Assembly (NCBI RefSeq): GCF_024693525.1
Contig: NZ_JAILKR010000133.1
Coordinates: forward strand, 60,949 to 124,948
Direction of reading: 5' to 3'
DNA length: 64,000 nt
DNA from: Selenomonas sp.
GTDB taxonomy: Bacteria > Bacillota_C > Negativicutes > Selenomonadales > Selenomonadaceae
This document shows, one piece after another, positions 45,258-53,482 of the stretch. The stretch's first letter is position 1. Every line of letters starts with the position of its first letter. The notes under the pieces are model-generated. The model had not been told where the DNA came from, made no database searches, and was given only the letters and a program-made list of their open reading frames with translations. The translations under genes were made by a program, and so were the position numbers.

Positions 45258-46645
45258 GCCACGTTTTCTCCTTCCTCCATACGCAGGGACTGGCAATTAC
45301 GGCAAAGCATAGTGCCATCTTCCTGCACCGTCATGGTTGCTCTGGGATGATATTCACCACAATCATGGCAGTAAGCATAGTATTGATTGCGGCACGCTGC
45401 ACAAACCCTGATGGAATCCCCATTCTCATCATAGACCGAATATGTTGTTTCAAAATATTCCTCACATTCATCACACATTTCATCGGCATCATCATCCGCA
45501 TCATAGCAGTCAGAGCAATACAGATTTGCCGATATTTCCTTGCCGCATTCTATGCAAAGGCCATAGGTGCCCAGTTTGAACCCTTGATAATCCTCAGCAT
45601 GGTCACTCCGTATGCTGATTTTTGTATCAAAATCTGCATAAAACCAATCCGCATAGCCGCCAAAACCTTCCCCCGTGCCAATAACGTAATGACTGTTGTT
45701 ATAGTAGGTATAGGTTTGCCACAGATTTACCGTACCCTCCAGCTCCGAAATTTCCCGCTGCACCAAATCACGGTACAGCTTCATATCCTCCTGCGCACCA
45801 TAAGTGCCACCGCTGGTATTGTACAAACGGCTTTGCAGAAGAACGCCATTTCCCGGCATATAGCCAAAAATCTGCCGCATGGTCTTGCGGTTGTTCAAAG
45901 TTTCCGGCTTCTCTGGATCAGCGGCCACGAAGACAATAAAGCTATATTGGTCACGGGCATAGCCTGAGCAGCCATTGTTGTATCTGTAACTGGTAGAATT
46001 GAAGGAATGGCAGCTGGTAAGCGTATCCCCCCGATCATCTCCCTTAGGGTTGCTTATGGTAATGAAATGGGCAGGATTTAAGGACACATAGAGCTTAAAA
46101 TCAAGCTTTCTTGACGAAAGCTCATCCGCAAACTGGGCATAGAGCCGCTGAAAATCGCTGCCTGCCGACTTATCTACTACACCCAGGCCTTCACAAAGAC
46201 TGCGAAAAATACGGCTGGGCTTCTTGTTCAAGGCAAAAGCCTTGGGCACCAGTTTATTCATGGCATCCACGGCGGGCTGCTGTTCTTCCTCTGGATAGCC
46301 AAAGAACCTAAGCGCCAAATCCAACAGAGTATTTTCCGTAACCGTCATCTTCCTGCGGGCAGGCCGCAGGATTTCTTCTGCCAAATGCAGCACTCTGCCA
46401 TAGTCGGGATTATGGGTGCGGGTGCCATTGATGACCATGGCATCCAGTTCCTCATTCCACACGGGAGATTTCCGAAACAACTTCCGCAGTTCTTTCTTGG
46501 CGTAGGTATTATCCTTAGCAAGACGTTTCACAAACGCCTTGCTGACATCATCCAACACCGCCGTAAGACGGGTATGGGTACGGTAATCATCCAGTGCCTG
46601 CCAAATATTTTTCTCGGCCATCTTTACTTTGTCTTCCAGTTTCAT
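45254..46645 (-). CDS. Zinc-ribbon protein of unknown function
   Basis: 463 residues. The N-terminal two thirds are unfamiliar, with the block FITISNPKGDDRGDTLTSC and a GCSGYARDQYSFIVFVAADP segment. The C-terminal third has repeated Cys pairs (CIECGKEISANLYCSDC, MCDECEEYF, CAACRNQYYAYCHDCGEY, CRNC) that can form about three zinc ribbons. It belongs to a family of large phage/ICE-associated hypotheticals (recalled). ATG follows AGGAGGCAAAGACA. Separated from the DUF932 part by a terminator-like hairpin. Confidence 0.6.
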   Translation of the reverse strand: MKLEDKVKMAEKNIWQALDDYRTHTRLTAVLDDVSKAFVKRLAKDNTYAKKELRKLFRKSPVWNEELDAMVINGTRTHNPDYGRVLHLAEEILRPARRKMTVTENTLLDLALRFFGYPEEEQQPAVDAMNKLVPKAFALNKKPSRIFRSLCEGLGVVDKSAGSDFQRLYAQFADELSSRKLDFKLYVSLNPAHFITISNPKGDDRGDTLTSCHSFNSTSYRYNNGCSGYARDQYSFIVFVAADPEKPETLNNRKTMRQIFGYMPGNGVLLQSRLYNTSGGTYGAQEDMKLYRDLVQREISELEGTVNLWQTYTYYNNSHYVIGTGEGFGGYADWFYADFDTKISIRSDHAEDYQGFKLGTYGLCIECGKEISANLYCSDCYDADDDADEMCDECEEYFETTYSVYDENGDSIRVCAACRNQYYAYCHDCGEYHPRATMTVQEDGTMLCRNCQSLRMEEGENVA

Positions 46646-46678
46646 TGTCTTTGCCTCCTATATTCAAACGCAAAAAGG

Positions 46679-46709
46679 CGGTGCCTTCCCGCTAAGGAAA
46701 GCACCGCTC
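46679..46709 (-). terminator. Internal hairpin in the island operon
   Basis: GCGGTGCTTTCC pairs with GGAAGGCACCGC on the minus strand, then CTTTTTGCG. It may reduce expression of the zinc-ribbon gene and those after it. Confidence 0.7.
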
Positions 46710-46724
46710 GAAAATTTTATGAAA

Positions 46725-47111
46725 TTACGCCGTTTCTAACTGCAAGGGCAGGGGAGTAATGTTCCGCATCGGCTTGTTGGTTGCAGGTATAAGCCCTCTC
46801 GGCACAGGCATAGCCAGAATCTCTCCGCCAATCCGTTCCAAAGCTGTTGCCCTATCATAAGATGCAGAAAGCTGGCTGGCCGCCGTTACCGCATTGAAGA
46901 GGCCATAACGGCTGTTATCCCCGCCCTTAAAGAGCTGACGAAGCACATCTCCCTGTTCGCTCTGCGTCAACTGGAATTTGTCTGCCAGGACTTCAACTTC
47001 TTTTACAGGATCATGCTCCAAGGGGATATTCATGGATTCCCGCATCTTATCTACGGTCAGCATGAACTTGCTTTCGTCCACGGCACAGCGCACAATATCC
47101 TGCACCTTCAT
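46725..47111 (-). CDS. C-terminal portion of a split DUF932 protein
   Basis: 128 residues, without a domain of its own but matching what is expected at the end of DUF932 proteins (EVLADKFQLTQSEQGDVL, then YGLFNAVTAASQLSASYDRATALERIGGEIL). Its ATG overlaps the stop of the upstream DUF932 part by four bases (ATGA), with no good ribosome binding site of its own, so translation is probably coupled. Confidence 0.6.
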   Translation of the reverse strand: MKVQDIVRCAVDESKFMLTVDKMRESMNIPLEHDPVKEVEVLADKFQLTQSEQGDVLRQLFKGGDNSRYGLFNAVTAASQLSASYDRATALERIGGEILAMPVPRGLIPATNKPMRNITPLPLQLETA

Positions 47112-47830
47112 AAAAACGCCCTGTCATCCTGTGCCAAAGTTTCATCCGAGTAGATTTCGTAAGCCTCATCTTCTCCTTCCACCTGACGGCCAACATGACA
47201 CTTCTTTTTGGCGTAATCTTTGACAATCAGGCCATTTTTGCAGACCAGCCGATAGATAAGCGGCTCACCTCGCAGACTGCCCATGCCAATTTCGCTATTG
47301 GATATGCAAAAGCCAGCTTGCACCACATCGCCCACAGCCACCTCGGCCTTCATCCGCTTATTGATGACCTTCAGGTACATATGAGATTCCGTCACCTCAC
47401 AGCTTTCAATACTGGCTCCCTTCATATCCTCGATAACCGGCAACACCGCCGCACATAGTTCCAAATGGTCAAGCCGCCGATAGCGGTCAGACAGGAATGC
47501 CCGCACCTTGCCATCCATTACCCGTAGCAGCCTGCGCTCCGGCGTCTGCTGAAACCACACATTCACATTGTTATCCAATAGGGTAGGGGAGAGTGTCTGC
47601 ATCTTCTGATAGTAGCAGTAGGGGATTTGCAGCCGGGTGGCAATCTGCTGATGAGCAAAATCCTTCACCCCAAAGGACTGGGGCTTGCCACCCACATTAA
47701 CCTTTATGGCCGATTCTCCATCCTCCGTGACAAAATCCAGACTGCGGGTGTCTGCCACAAAATCCTTGCGACTTAACCGCTGCCGTTCCAACTCTCTGCC
47801 TAAGTCTACCAAAGTTTTTCCTTGCTTCAT
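47108..47830 (-). CDS. N-terminal portion of a DUF932 protein
   Basis: 240 residues of the DUF932 family found on plasmids, ICEs and phages: SFGVKDFAHQQIATRLQIPYCYYQKM, then LLRVMDGKVRAFLSDRYRRLDHLEL, then SNSEIGMGSLRGEPLIYRLVCKNGLIV. Usual members run 250-400 residues in one chain; here the end is in a second, overlapping ORF. ATG follows AAAGGATGGATGAATC. First gene of the seven-gene minus operon behind the structured leader. Function of DUF932 is not known. Confidence 0.8.
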   Translation of the reverse strand: MKQGKTLVDLGRELERQRLSRKDFVADTRSLDFVTEDGESAIKVNVGGKPQSFGVKDFAHQQIATRLQIPYCYYQKMQTLSPTLLDNNVNVWFQQTPERRLLRVMDGKVRAFLSDRYRRLDHLELCAAVLPVIEDMKGASIESCEVTESHMYLKVINKRMKAEVAVGDVVQAGFCISNSEIGMGSLRGEPLIYRLVCKNGLIVKDYAKKKCHVGRQVEGEDEAYEIYSDETLAQDDRAFL

Positions 47831-47867
47831 GATTCATCCATCCTTTCTTCAATGACCTTGGGGCATA

Positions 47868-47990
47868 AAAAGGACAGGCCTTTCGGCCTGCCCAGAAAAC
47901 TTTCTATGTCCCCTTTTTATGTTCCGAGTGTACCTCGGATGCGAAGCAATCGCAGGTACACTCACTGCTATAATATATCATTGAAAAAAG
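47868..47990 (-). promoter_or_regulatory. Promoter and structured leader of the island operon
   Basis: Two stem loops follow a likely -10 (TATTAT, near 47973-47978). The first, GAGTGTACCT with AGGTACACTC (47963-47954 and 47935-47926), encloses GCGATTGCTTCGC. The second, GGCAGGCC with GGCCTGTC near 47871-47892, is followed by CTTTTTATG and can extend by pairing of upstream GGGGACA-type bases. Together they look like a regulated 5' region or attenuator. No known riboswitch was recognised. Confidence 0.5.
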
Positions 47991-48126
47991 ACGTCCCAAC
48001 ATATTATCCATGTATCAGCTTAAACTCCTTCATAATTACAACTAATCAAAGATGGTGTTAAATAATCATTTGTAGTTCTCGGCACCATAACATAATGATA
48101 AATAAATATGAGGGAGGTAATCAATC

Positions 48127-48339
48127 ATGATCCTTGACAAAAAAATCCTTAACATCAGTGAAGCGGCCTACATACTTGGTATAAGCGGCCGTGGTGTCTA
48201 TCAGCTCATCCATTCTGGCAAACTCTGTGCCTACAAGGATGAAAACAACTACGCCTGGCACATTCCTGAAGAGGCCTTGAAGCATTACATGGCTACACGC
48301 CTAACGGAAATGAACACGTCTACATCTCCTAACCGTTAA
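48127..48339 (+). CDS. Excisionase-like helix-turn-helix protein
   Basis: 70 residues of the HTH_17/MerR-like excisionase type: ILNISEAAYILGISGRGVYQLIHSGKLCAYKDE, then WHIPEEALKHYM. Such proteins direct excision with a tyrosine integrase or bind element DNA. ATG follows GAGGGAGGTAATCAATC. Divergent from the island operon. Confidence 0.8.
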   Translation: MILDKKILNISEAAYILGISGRGVYQLIHSGKLCAYKDENNYAWHIPEEALKHYMATRLTEMNTSTSPNR

Positions 48340-48399
48340 GTTATTATTCAACAACACCTCAACATCTAAATAAAAATAATTAGGAAAGGTTGTATCACC

Positions 48400-48588
48400 A
48401 TGAATAATGACTACACAGAATTACTAACCGTAGAGGAGCTTTGTAATCTACTAAAAATAAGCCCTACTGCTGCCTACCGCCTCGTATCGTCGGGTGACAT
48501 AAAGTGTTTTCGCATAGGGCGTGTATAGCGAATCCCACGAGAATGTGTCAATGAGTACATCAAGGAACATAGTTTCCAGCATGTATAA
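48400..48588 (+). pseudogene. Second excisionase-like gene with amber stop
   Basis: Open from an ATG (AGGAAAGG upstream) to a TAG at 48526-48528, then in the same frame to a TAA at 48586-48588. Residues read ELLTVEELCNLLKISPTAAY, RLVSSGDIKCFRIGRV, stop, RIPRECVNEYIKEHS. Family members usually have Trp before RIP, so one base change (TGG to TAG) is likely. The truncated 42-residue product still has most of the helix-turn-helix. Read-through would give 62 residues. Confidence 0.7.
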
Positions 48589-48589
48589 T

Positions 48590-48621
48590 AAAACCGACTT
48601 GGCGACTTGCCAAGTCGGTTT
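48590..48621 (+). terminator. Terminator after the second excisionase gene
   Basis: AAACCGACTTGGC pairs with TGCCAAGTCGGTTT around a GACT-type loop. Confidence 0.8.
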
Positions 48622-48688
48622 ATCAATTACTTTAATAACCTAAACCTGCAAAATTTTATCGACTTCTTATTTCTTCATATGTTTTGCT

Positions 48689-49042
48689 TCATTTCATAAA
48701 TTTATCTGTATTTTCCATAAATGATATAGCATTATTTTTTAGTAAAGCAATATCATTATACCTGGCACTTTCAAGTTCTTTAATTATATTTTTCAAGTTC
48801 TCTAATCGCTCACTCCAGTCATCACGCTTGTCTTTTAAATGCCTCATCATATCTACGATTTGTCCTTCCAAAACATGTGCTACATCTATAATATCGATAC
48901 GTTTGTTAATCAAAGATTCTATATTTTCCTGTCCTTCAACTGTCATCCTCGATACTACACTTTTCTTCAGCAAACCATTAATTTCTATTTCAGAGTACAA
49001 TTCATCTAAATCTTTTTGAAGTTTTCCATGTTCCCAACTCAT
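48689..49042 (-). CDS. Small coiled-coil protein of unknown function
   Basis: 117 residues, mostly helical and charged (KLQKDLDELYSEIEINGLLK through LENLKNIIKELES) with heptad spacing. ATG at 49042 follows AAGGTGG. No domain recognised. It lies between the excisionase genes and the Sel1/glycine-zipper pair, AT-rich like those genes. Confidence 0.5.
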   Translation of the reverse strand: MSWEHGKLQKDLDELYSEIEINGLLKKSVVSRMTVEGQENIESLINKRIDIIDVAHVLEGQIVDMMRHLKDKRDDWSERLENLKNIIKELESARYNDIALLKNNAISFMENTDKFMK

Positions 49043-49107
49043 AATCCACCTTCTCTCCATTCGCCAATAATATTTTTATATTACCCTAATCATAGCAACA
49101 TCAAATC

Positions 49108-49131
49108 CGCATACTTTTATGCGGATTTTGC
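49108..49131. repeat. Inverted repeat upstream of the coiled-coil gene
   Basis: AAATCCGCATA and TATGCGGATTT, 11 bp with a two-base loop, lie in the gap 49043-49258. Either a regulatory site or a weak bidirectional terminator. Confidence 0.45.
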
Positions 49132-49183
49132 AACATGTAACTTAAATAAAAACAACTAAGTTATCAATCAACTATTATTAACA

Positions 49184-49225
49184 GTTTAATTCAATACTTG
49201 GCATTATGCCAAGTATTGAATTAAA
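49184..49225. terminator. Long palindrome, terminator of the Sel1-repeat gene
   Basis: A nearly perfect 19-bp inverted repeat (TTTAATTCAATACTTGGCA and its complement) around a TTA loop, about 30 bp past the Sel1-gene stop. The AT-rich arms provide the T run in both directions. Confidence 0.75.
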
Positions 49226-49258
49226 CATATACAATTTTATCTTTTAATATTTTCACAC

Positions 49259-51703
49259 TCAGTAATTTTCCAAAGCTTTTCTTGCATCTTCATTACCTGC
49301 ATCTGCTGCTATCCTATACCATTTCCTTGCCTCATCATATTCACACTTATCATTATATATGGTAGCTATTTGATATGCAGCGTTGCCTTTAGCCTCGCCA
49401 TTCAGTTCACATGCTTTCTCATAATAATAACGAGCTTTATCAACATCTTTACTAAAGCCGTTCCCCCATAAACAATTATTTCCCAGGTTATTCCAGCCCC
49501 AATCCATGCCTGCTTCTCCTGATAAAGCAAACCACTCATTAGCCTCATCATATGCCCTTCTATTGTGATATACAATGCCTAGTCTATTAGCCGAATTTCC
49601 AGCAGCTCCGCCTTTCAATTCATATGCTTTTTTATAAAATTCTATAGCCGTATCTTCATCTTTTTCTACTCCATCACCATTCATATAACTATTTGCTAAA
49701 TTACTCCACCCCCAATCATATCCAGCTTCTCCTGCTAATTTATACCATTTATTCGCCTCTACATTATCACCACGAATACAATAAATATTCCCTATCGCAT
49801 TTGCGCTTTCTCCCGCAGCATCATCGCCAATATCATATGCTTTTTTATAAAGTTCTATGGCTTTATCTTCATCTTTATCTACACCATTACCATTTCTATA
49901 ATCATTTGCTAAATTATGCCATCCCCAATCATATCCAGCCTCACCTGCTAATTTATACCAGTTATTTGCCTCTTCATAATCACCACGATTATAATAAATA
50001 ATCCCTATCGAATTTGCACTTTCTCCCGCAGCATCATCGCCAATATCATATGCTTTTTTATAAAGTTCTATGGCTTTATCTTCATCTTTATCTACACCAT
50101 TACCATTGCTATAATCATTTGCTAAATTATGCCATCCCCAATCATATCCAGCCTCACCTGCTAATTTATACCAGTTATTTGCCTCTTCATAATCACCGCG
50201 ATTATAATATTCATTTCCTAATATGTTCATAGGCCAGTAATAACCTTGTGATGCTGCCTTTTTATACCAATCCATCGCAGATTCATCATTTAAAAATTTA
50301 CAAACTGATCCTAATTCGCTCTGTGCAAACACATCCCCCTCATTAGCTAAATTCTTCAATTCAGGCTCTATACTAGTAAATATTGTTTTTTTCTGTTCAT
50401 CACTAGTCCCAGTAATATATGCCACATTAAGCCGACATAAGACATCGCCTAATTCTGCACCTTTTCTTCTCCAGTTAGTACCCAATTCTTTATTTTTCTT
50501 ATCTTTGGGAAGATCTGTAGAATAAAGCTCTCCCAAGAAGTACATTGCTCTAGCATTGCCCTCATCTGCCAGAATCTTAAACATTGGCAAAGATTCTTCG
50601 AATTTACAGTGCAGATATAACTGTTCAGCTTCGTGTAGTTTTTTCTCCTGTTCACCAATAGGCATCATCAACAAGTTATCTGCCTCAGCTTGCTTGATAT
50701 TATAGAGTAAATCCAAAATCAAGTCATAGCTATCGACATTCATATCGAGATTTACATCAGCACGCTCTTTTAAATAATTATAGGTTAAAGAATCACACAC
50801 ATCCTCACGTTTTGCTTGAATATTATTTTGATTCATATAGCCCATAACCGTATCAACTATATATGATTCTCTTTCTTCCAGAGCATCCAATTTTTCCATC
50901 GTCCCCATCGATATCAAGTACGTTGGGTCTTCAATAGGACATATATCTGCATTGCCCAACAATTTATTTTTCAGTTTCTTATTGCGACTAATTTCACGCA
51001 ACACACCATAATAATTTACTTGATCTCCAGGTTGGATATCAATAGTGGACATAGCTGTTTTCAACAACAACAAATCGGATGTAGACCATTTCCCTTTTGT
51101 AATTTCATAGAAATCCCGTGTAAGGCATACAATCTTCTTCGTTACATCCATATCACGATATTCTTCGCCTTCGTACTCTTGATATTCAATCGAGTTCTGC
51201 CAAGTTAATAAGTTTACATTTTGCTCAACCCTTTCCAGTCTCATCTCGACACGAGCTAACTCATTTCGATTATACTTTAAAAACTTATTCAGCCCAGCAT
51301 AAATTTCCTTGAACTCGTTATTAACCGCATTCATAGATGCATTAAGCTTATTATTTACCGCAGTTATAAGATCAAAGCTCATCAAATTCTGTTCTGCAAT
51401 TTTTTGAAGGGTTTGCTGTGAAGCATATTGCGCTAATGCACGATTTTCATTTATCTTATTCTGTAATTTTTGATTACTCCCAGTAATACCGCCTATAAAT
51501 CGGCTAAACATCCCCTTTTTTGACAATTCAGTTTGTGCACTATCCGCTTCGGTCATAGCTGCCACACTTTCAAAGACAAGACGATTTATTTCTTGTCTGT
51601 TCTCTTTATGGGCAAGTATAATATTTTCTACACTCTTATCAAGTTCTTTCTTTTCCTCTTCTGTAAGTACGTCAGCATTTACTACGCTTAATTCATTAGG
51701 CAT
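49259..51703 (-). CDS. Sel1-like repeat protein of a two-gene module
   Basis: About 814 residues. An N-terminal helical region (about 1-180, rich in Glu/Lys/Gln with a short Gly segment FSRFIGGITGSNQ) is followed by about 200 residues of no known domain (KKIVCLTRDFYEITKG, LILDLLYNIKQAEADNL). About nine Sel1/TPR-like repeats follow (about 370-814, units like YNRGDYEEANNWYKLAGEA then GYDWGWHNLAN), two of which are nearly identical. Sel1 repeats bind proteins. The ATG at 51703 follows AAGGAG eight bases ahead and overlaps the stop of the upstream gene, so the two are cotranslated. Unknown function. Confidence 0.75.
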   Translation of the reverse strand: MPNELSVVNADVLTEEEKKELDKSVENIILAHKENRQEINRLVFESVAAMTEADSAQTELSKKGMFSRFIGGITGSNQKLQNKINENRALAQYASQQTLQKIAEQNLMSFDLITAVNNKLNASMNAVNNEFKEIYAGLNKFLKYNRNELARVEMRLERVEQNVNLLTWQNSIEYQEYEGEEYRDMDVTKKIVCLTRDFYEITKGKWSTSDLLLLKTAMSTIDIQPGDQVNYYGVLREISRNKKLKNKLLGNADICPIEDPTYLISMGTMEKLDALEERESYIVDTVMGYMNQNNIQAKREDVCDSLTYNYLKERADVNLDMNVDSYDLILDLLYNIKQAEADNLLMMPIGEQEKKLHEAEQLYLHCKFEESLPMFKILADEGNARAMYFLGELYSTDLPKDKKNKELGTNWRRKGAELGDVLCRLNVAYITGTSDEQKKTIFTSIEPELKNLANEGDVFAQSELGSVCKFLNDESAMDWYKKAASQGYYWPMNILGNEYYNRGDYEEANNWYKLAGEAGYDWGWHNLANDYSNGNGVDKDEDKAIELYKKAYDIGDDAAGESANSIGIIYYNRGDYEEANNWYKLAGEAGYDWGWHNLANDYRNGNGVDKDEDKAIELYKKAYDIGDDAAGESANAIGNIYCIRGDNVEANKWYKLAGEAGYDWGWSNLANSYMNGDGVEKDEDTAIEFYKKAYELKGGAAGNSANRLGIVYHNRRAYDEANEWFALSGEAGMDWGWNNLGNNCLWGNGFSKDVDKARYYYEKACELNGEAKGNAAYQIATIYNDKCEYDEARKWYRIAADAGNEDARKALENY
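49800..50225. repeat. 213-bp tandem duplication inside the Sel1-repeat gene
   Basis: Positions 49800-50012 and 50013-50225 are nearly the same, each coding one 71-residue repeat unit; a third, more diverged copy lies to the left. A recent in-frame duplication. Confidence 0.75.
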
Positions 51704-53414
51704 TTTCATTGCTCCTTATCAAATCATTGAACTCAATTTTTAAATCATTCAGGTCTTTTATCGTTTCGGCATTTACCTGCGAATACTCCCTTTCCTGCTC
51801 AACCATTTTATCTAAAGATGCTTCTTGCTGCATTCCTATTGTATTCATCTGACGTGTTACGTACCAAGCCTTTTCGCCAGCACGTTTTGATACCTCTTTC
51901 CCCAGAAGTTTTTCTCCTATCTCTTGACCATTTACCTTTGCAGATGAAAAATATTCTTGAAGTGCACCTTCATTGTTACTTATTTCTATTACATGCCCAA
52001 TCCTCGAAATCATCTTCTTATCAGTGGGCATCGATATCCTTACACGCCATTTTATAACATTGGTTATTTGCTCAGTCAGCAATTTTCTCGCAAATGCATT
52101 TCTATCGTCACTCGCATACATCTGCAATAATTTATCATGAACCAGTGCTTCTTTTAAATCCTCCACTAGAATATTCAATTCATCTTCACTTAGCAAAAAC
52201 TCTTCCACCAATGGTATCAATTCCTGATTTAGGATTTCCAGCATTTCCTTTGCATCATCTTCGACAAAATTGGCTAATATCGAACTTGCAGCATGACCAG
52301 CTGCTCCTCCGCCAACCATCCCTCCTATCAGCATACCAGCAGCGGTTCCTGCCGGCCCTAGCACTGAGCCGATTGCACCTCCAGCGGCAGCACCTGCATA
52401 TCCACCGCCCATACCAGCCGCTAATGCACTAACATTTTTAAACAATTGCTTTGCCGATATTCTTCCTCGAAAAAAATTAGTAATATCACTAGCTGACATG
52501 ACGACCAGCATAGTGCCTGCAGCAATAAAGTTATTGCGCATCAACTTAGCTAGATTATTAGCTGCGGCATTTCCGTATATCATAGAACCTTGCCGCAATG
52601 AATTTACTAAGGTATGTCTCACACTACTAGGCAACAACTTCACAATTTCTATAGATGGTGCGAGCATTACATCGTTCACCGCTGTTCTAGTCAATTGTGC
52701 AGTAATCACAGAGCTGACAAAAGTCAAGCCACCTGACTGAATGCCCGCGCAAACAGCACTATCAATGGCTTTATCTACTGGATCACCATTCCAAACAGAC
52801 TTCGCAAATGTTATAGCACCAGATATACCAAAAGCTCCAACTGCAACAACCGAACCATTTACAGCATCATAAACCAGTGAATCAATATTACCAGCTTTGG
52901 CAATACGACATGCGGTTTTATAGTCTACATTTCCTTTTCTTATCAAACGCTCTGCATCATTGGTATCCGTTACTCCAGGGACCTGTCCCTTAGCTATTCT
53001 GCGGCGCATATAACCTAAGGCTTCTTCATATTGATCTTTTGGCACTTCAACTTGCATCGCATTTCCATTAGCATCTAAATAACGATATTTTCCACTATGA
53101 AATGCAGCATTTACTGAATCTGCAGCTGTACGACAATATTTTGTTTGAATAAGCGTTCCATCAACCATTCTATCCGGACCATTCTTAGCATTATCATCAC
53201 CAAGAATTACCGCATTATTCCCTTTTATAGTATCAATTAAATTATTTGCTCTTTCTGCTGCAAATCCATGACCTTGATGACCATTAAACTTCACTATAGA
53301 GCTTGCATTTGTTGCATTTTCTACACTCCCTTGGTAATTTATATATTCACCAGATTGTTTTCTTTTATACTTGGAACTCTTTAATATATTACCCGTGTAA
53401 CTATCTCCACTCAT
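51696..53414 (-). CDS. Membrane protein with N-terminal nuclease-like motif and glycine zipper
   Basis: About 572 residues. N-terminal part: HQGHGFAAERANNL, GPDRMVDGTLIQTKYCRTA (residues ~80-98), which has the spacing of a restriction-nuclease-like core (Asp, Asp, then Q-x-K), then KDQYEEALGYMRRRIAKGQVPG. The middle holds a Gly/Ala-rich zipper (about 330-380, AGMGGGYAGAAAGGAIGSV, IGGMVGGGAAGHAASS) and several hydrophobic stretches, suggesting membrane insertion. The C-terminus is helical. The ATG at 53414 follows AAGAGGGATAAT. Gene pair with the Sel1-repeat protein (8-bp overlap). I recall similar hypothetical proteins in many gut bacteria but no assigned function. Confidence 0.7.
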   Translation of the reverse strand: MSGDSYTGNILKSSKYKRKQSGEYINYQGSVENATNASSIVKFNGHQGHGFAAERANNLIDTIKGNNAVILGDDNAKNGPDRMVDGTLIQTKYCRTAADSVNAAFHSGKYRYLDANGNAMQVEVPKDQYEEALGYMRRRIAKGQVPGVTDTNDAERLIRKGNVDYKTACRIAKAGNIDSLVYDAVNGSVVAVGAFGISGAITFAKSVWNGDPVDKAIDSAVCAGIQSGGLTFVSSVITAQLTRTAVNDVMLAPSIEIVKLLPSSVRHTLVNSLRQGSMIYGNAAANNLAKLMRNNFIAAGTMLVVMSASDITNFFRGRISAKQLFKNVSALAAGMGGGYAGAAAGGAIGSVLGPAGTAAGMLIGGMVGGGAAGHAASSILANFVEDDAKEMLEILNQELIPLVEEFLLSEDELNILVEDLKEALVHDKLLQMYASDDRNAFARKLLTEQITNVIKWRVRISMPTDKKMISRIGHVIEISNNEGALQEYFSSAKVNGQEIGEKLLGKEVSKRAGEKAWYVTRQMNTIGMQQEASLDKMVEQEREYSQVNAETIKDLNDLKIEFNDLIRSNENA

Positions 53415-53482
53415 ATTATCCCTCTTACAATTCAAATCTAACTATAGATAGCTATCGCTCATATCTAAAGTATACAAATCTA

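Noticed and set aside
49690..50232. Regular repeats resembling a CRISPR array
   Set aside because: They are in-frame 213-bp coding repeats of the Sel1 protein. No array with 25-40-bp repeats and unique spacers was seen anywhere in the window.
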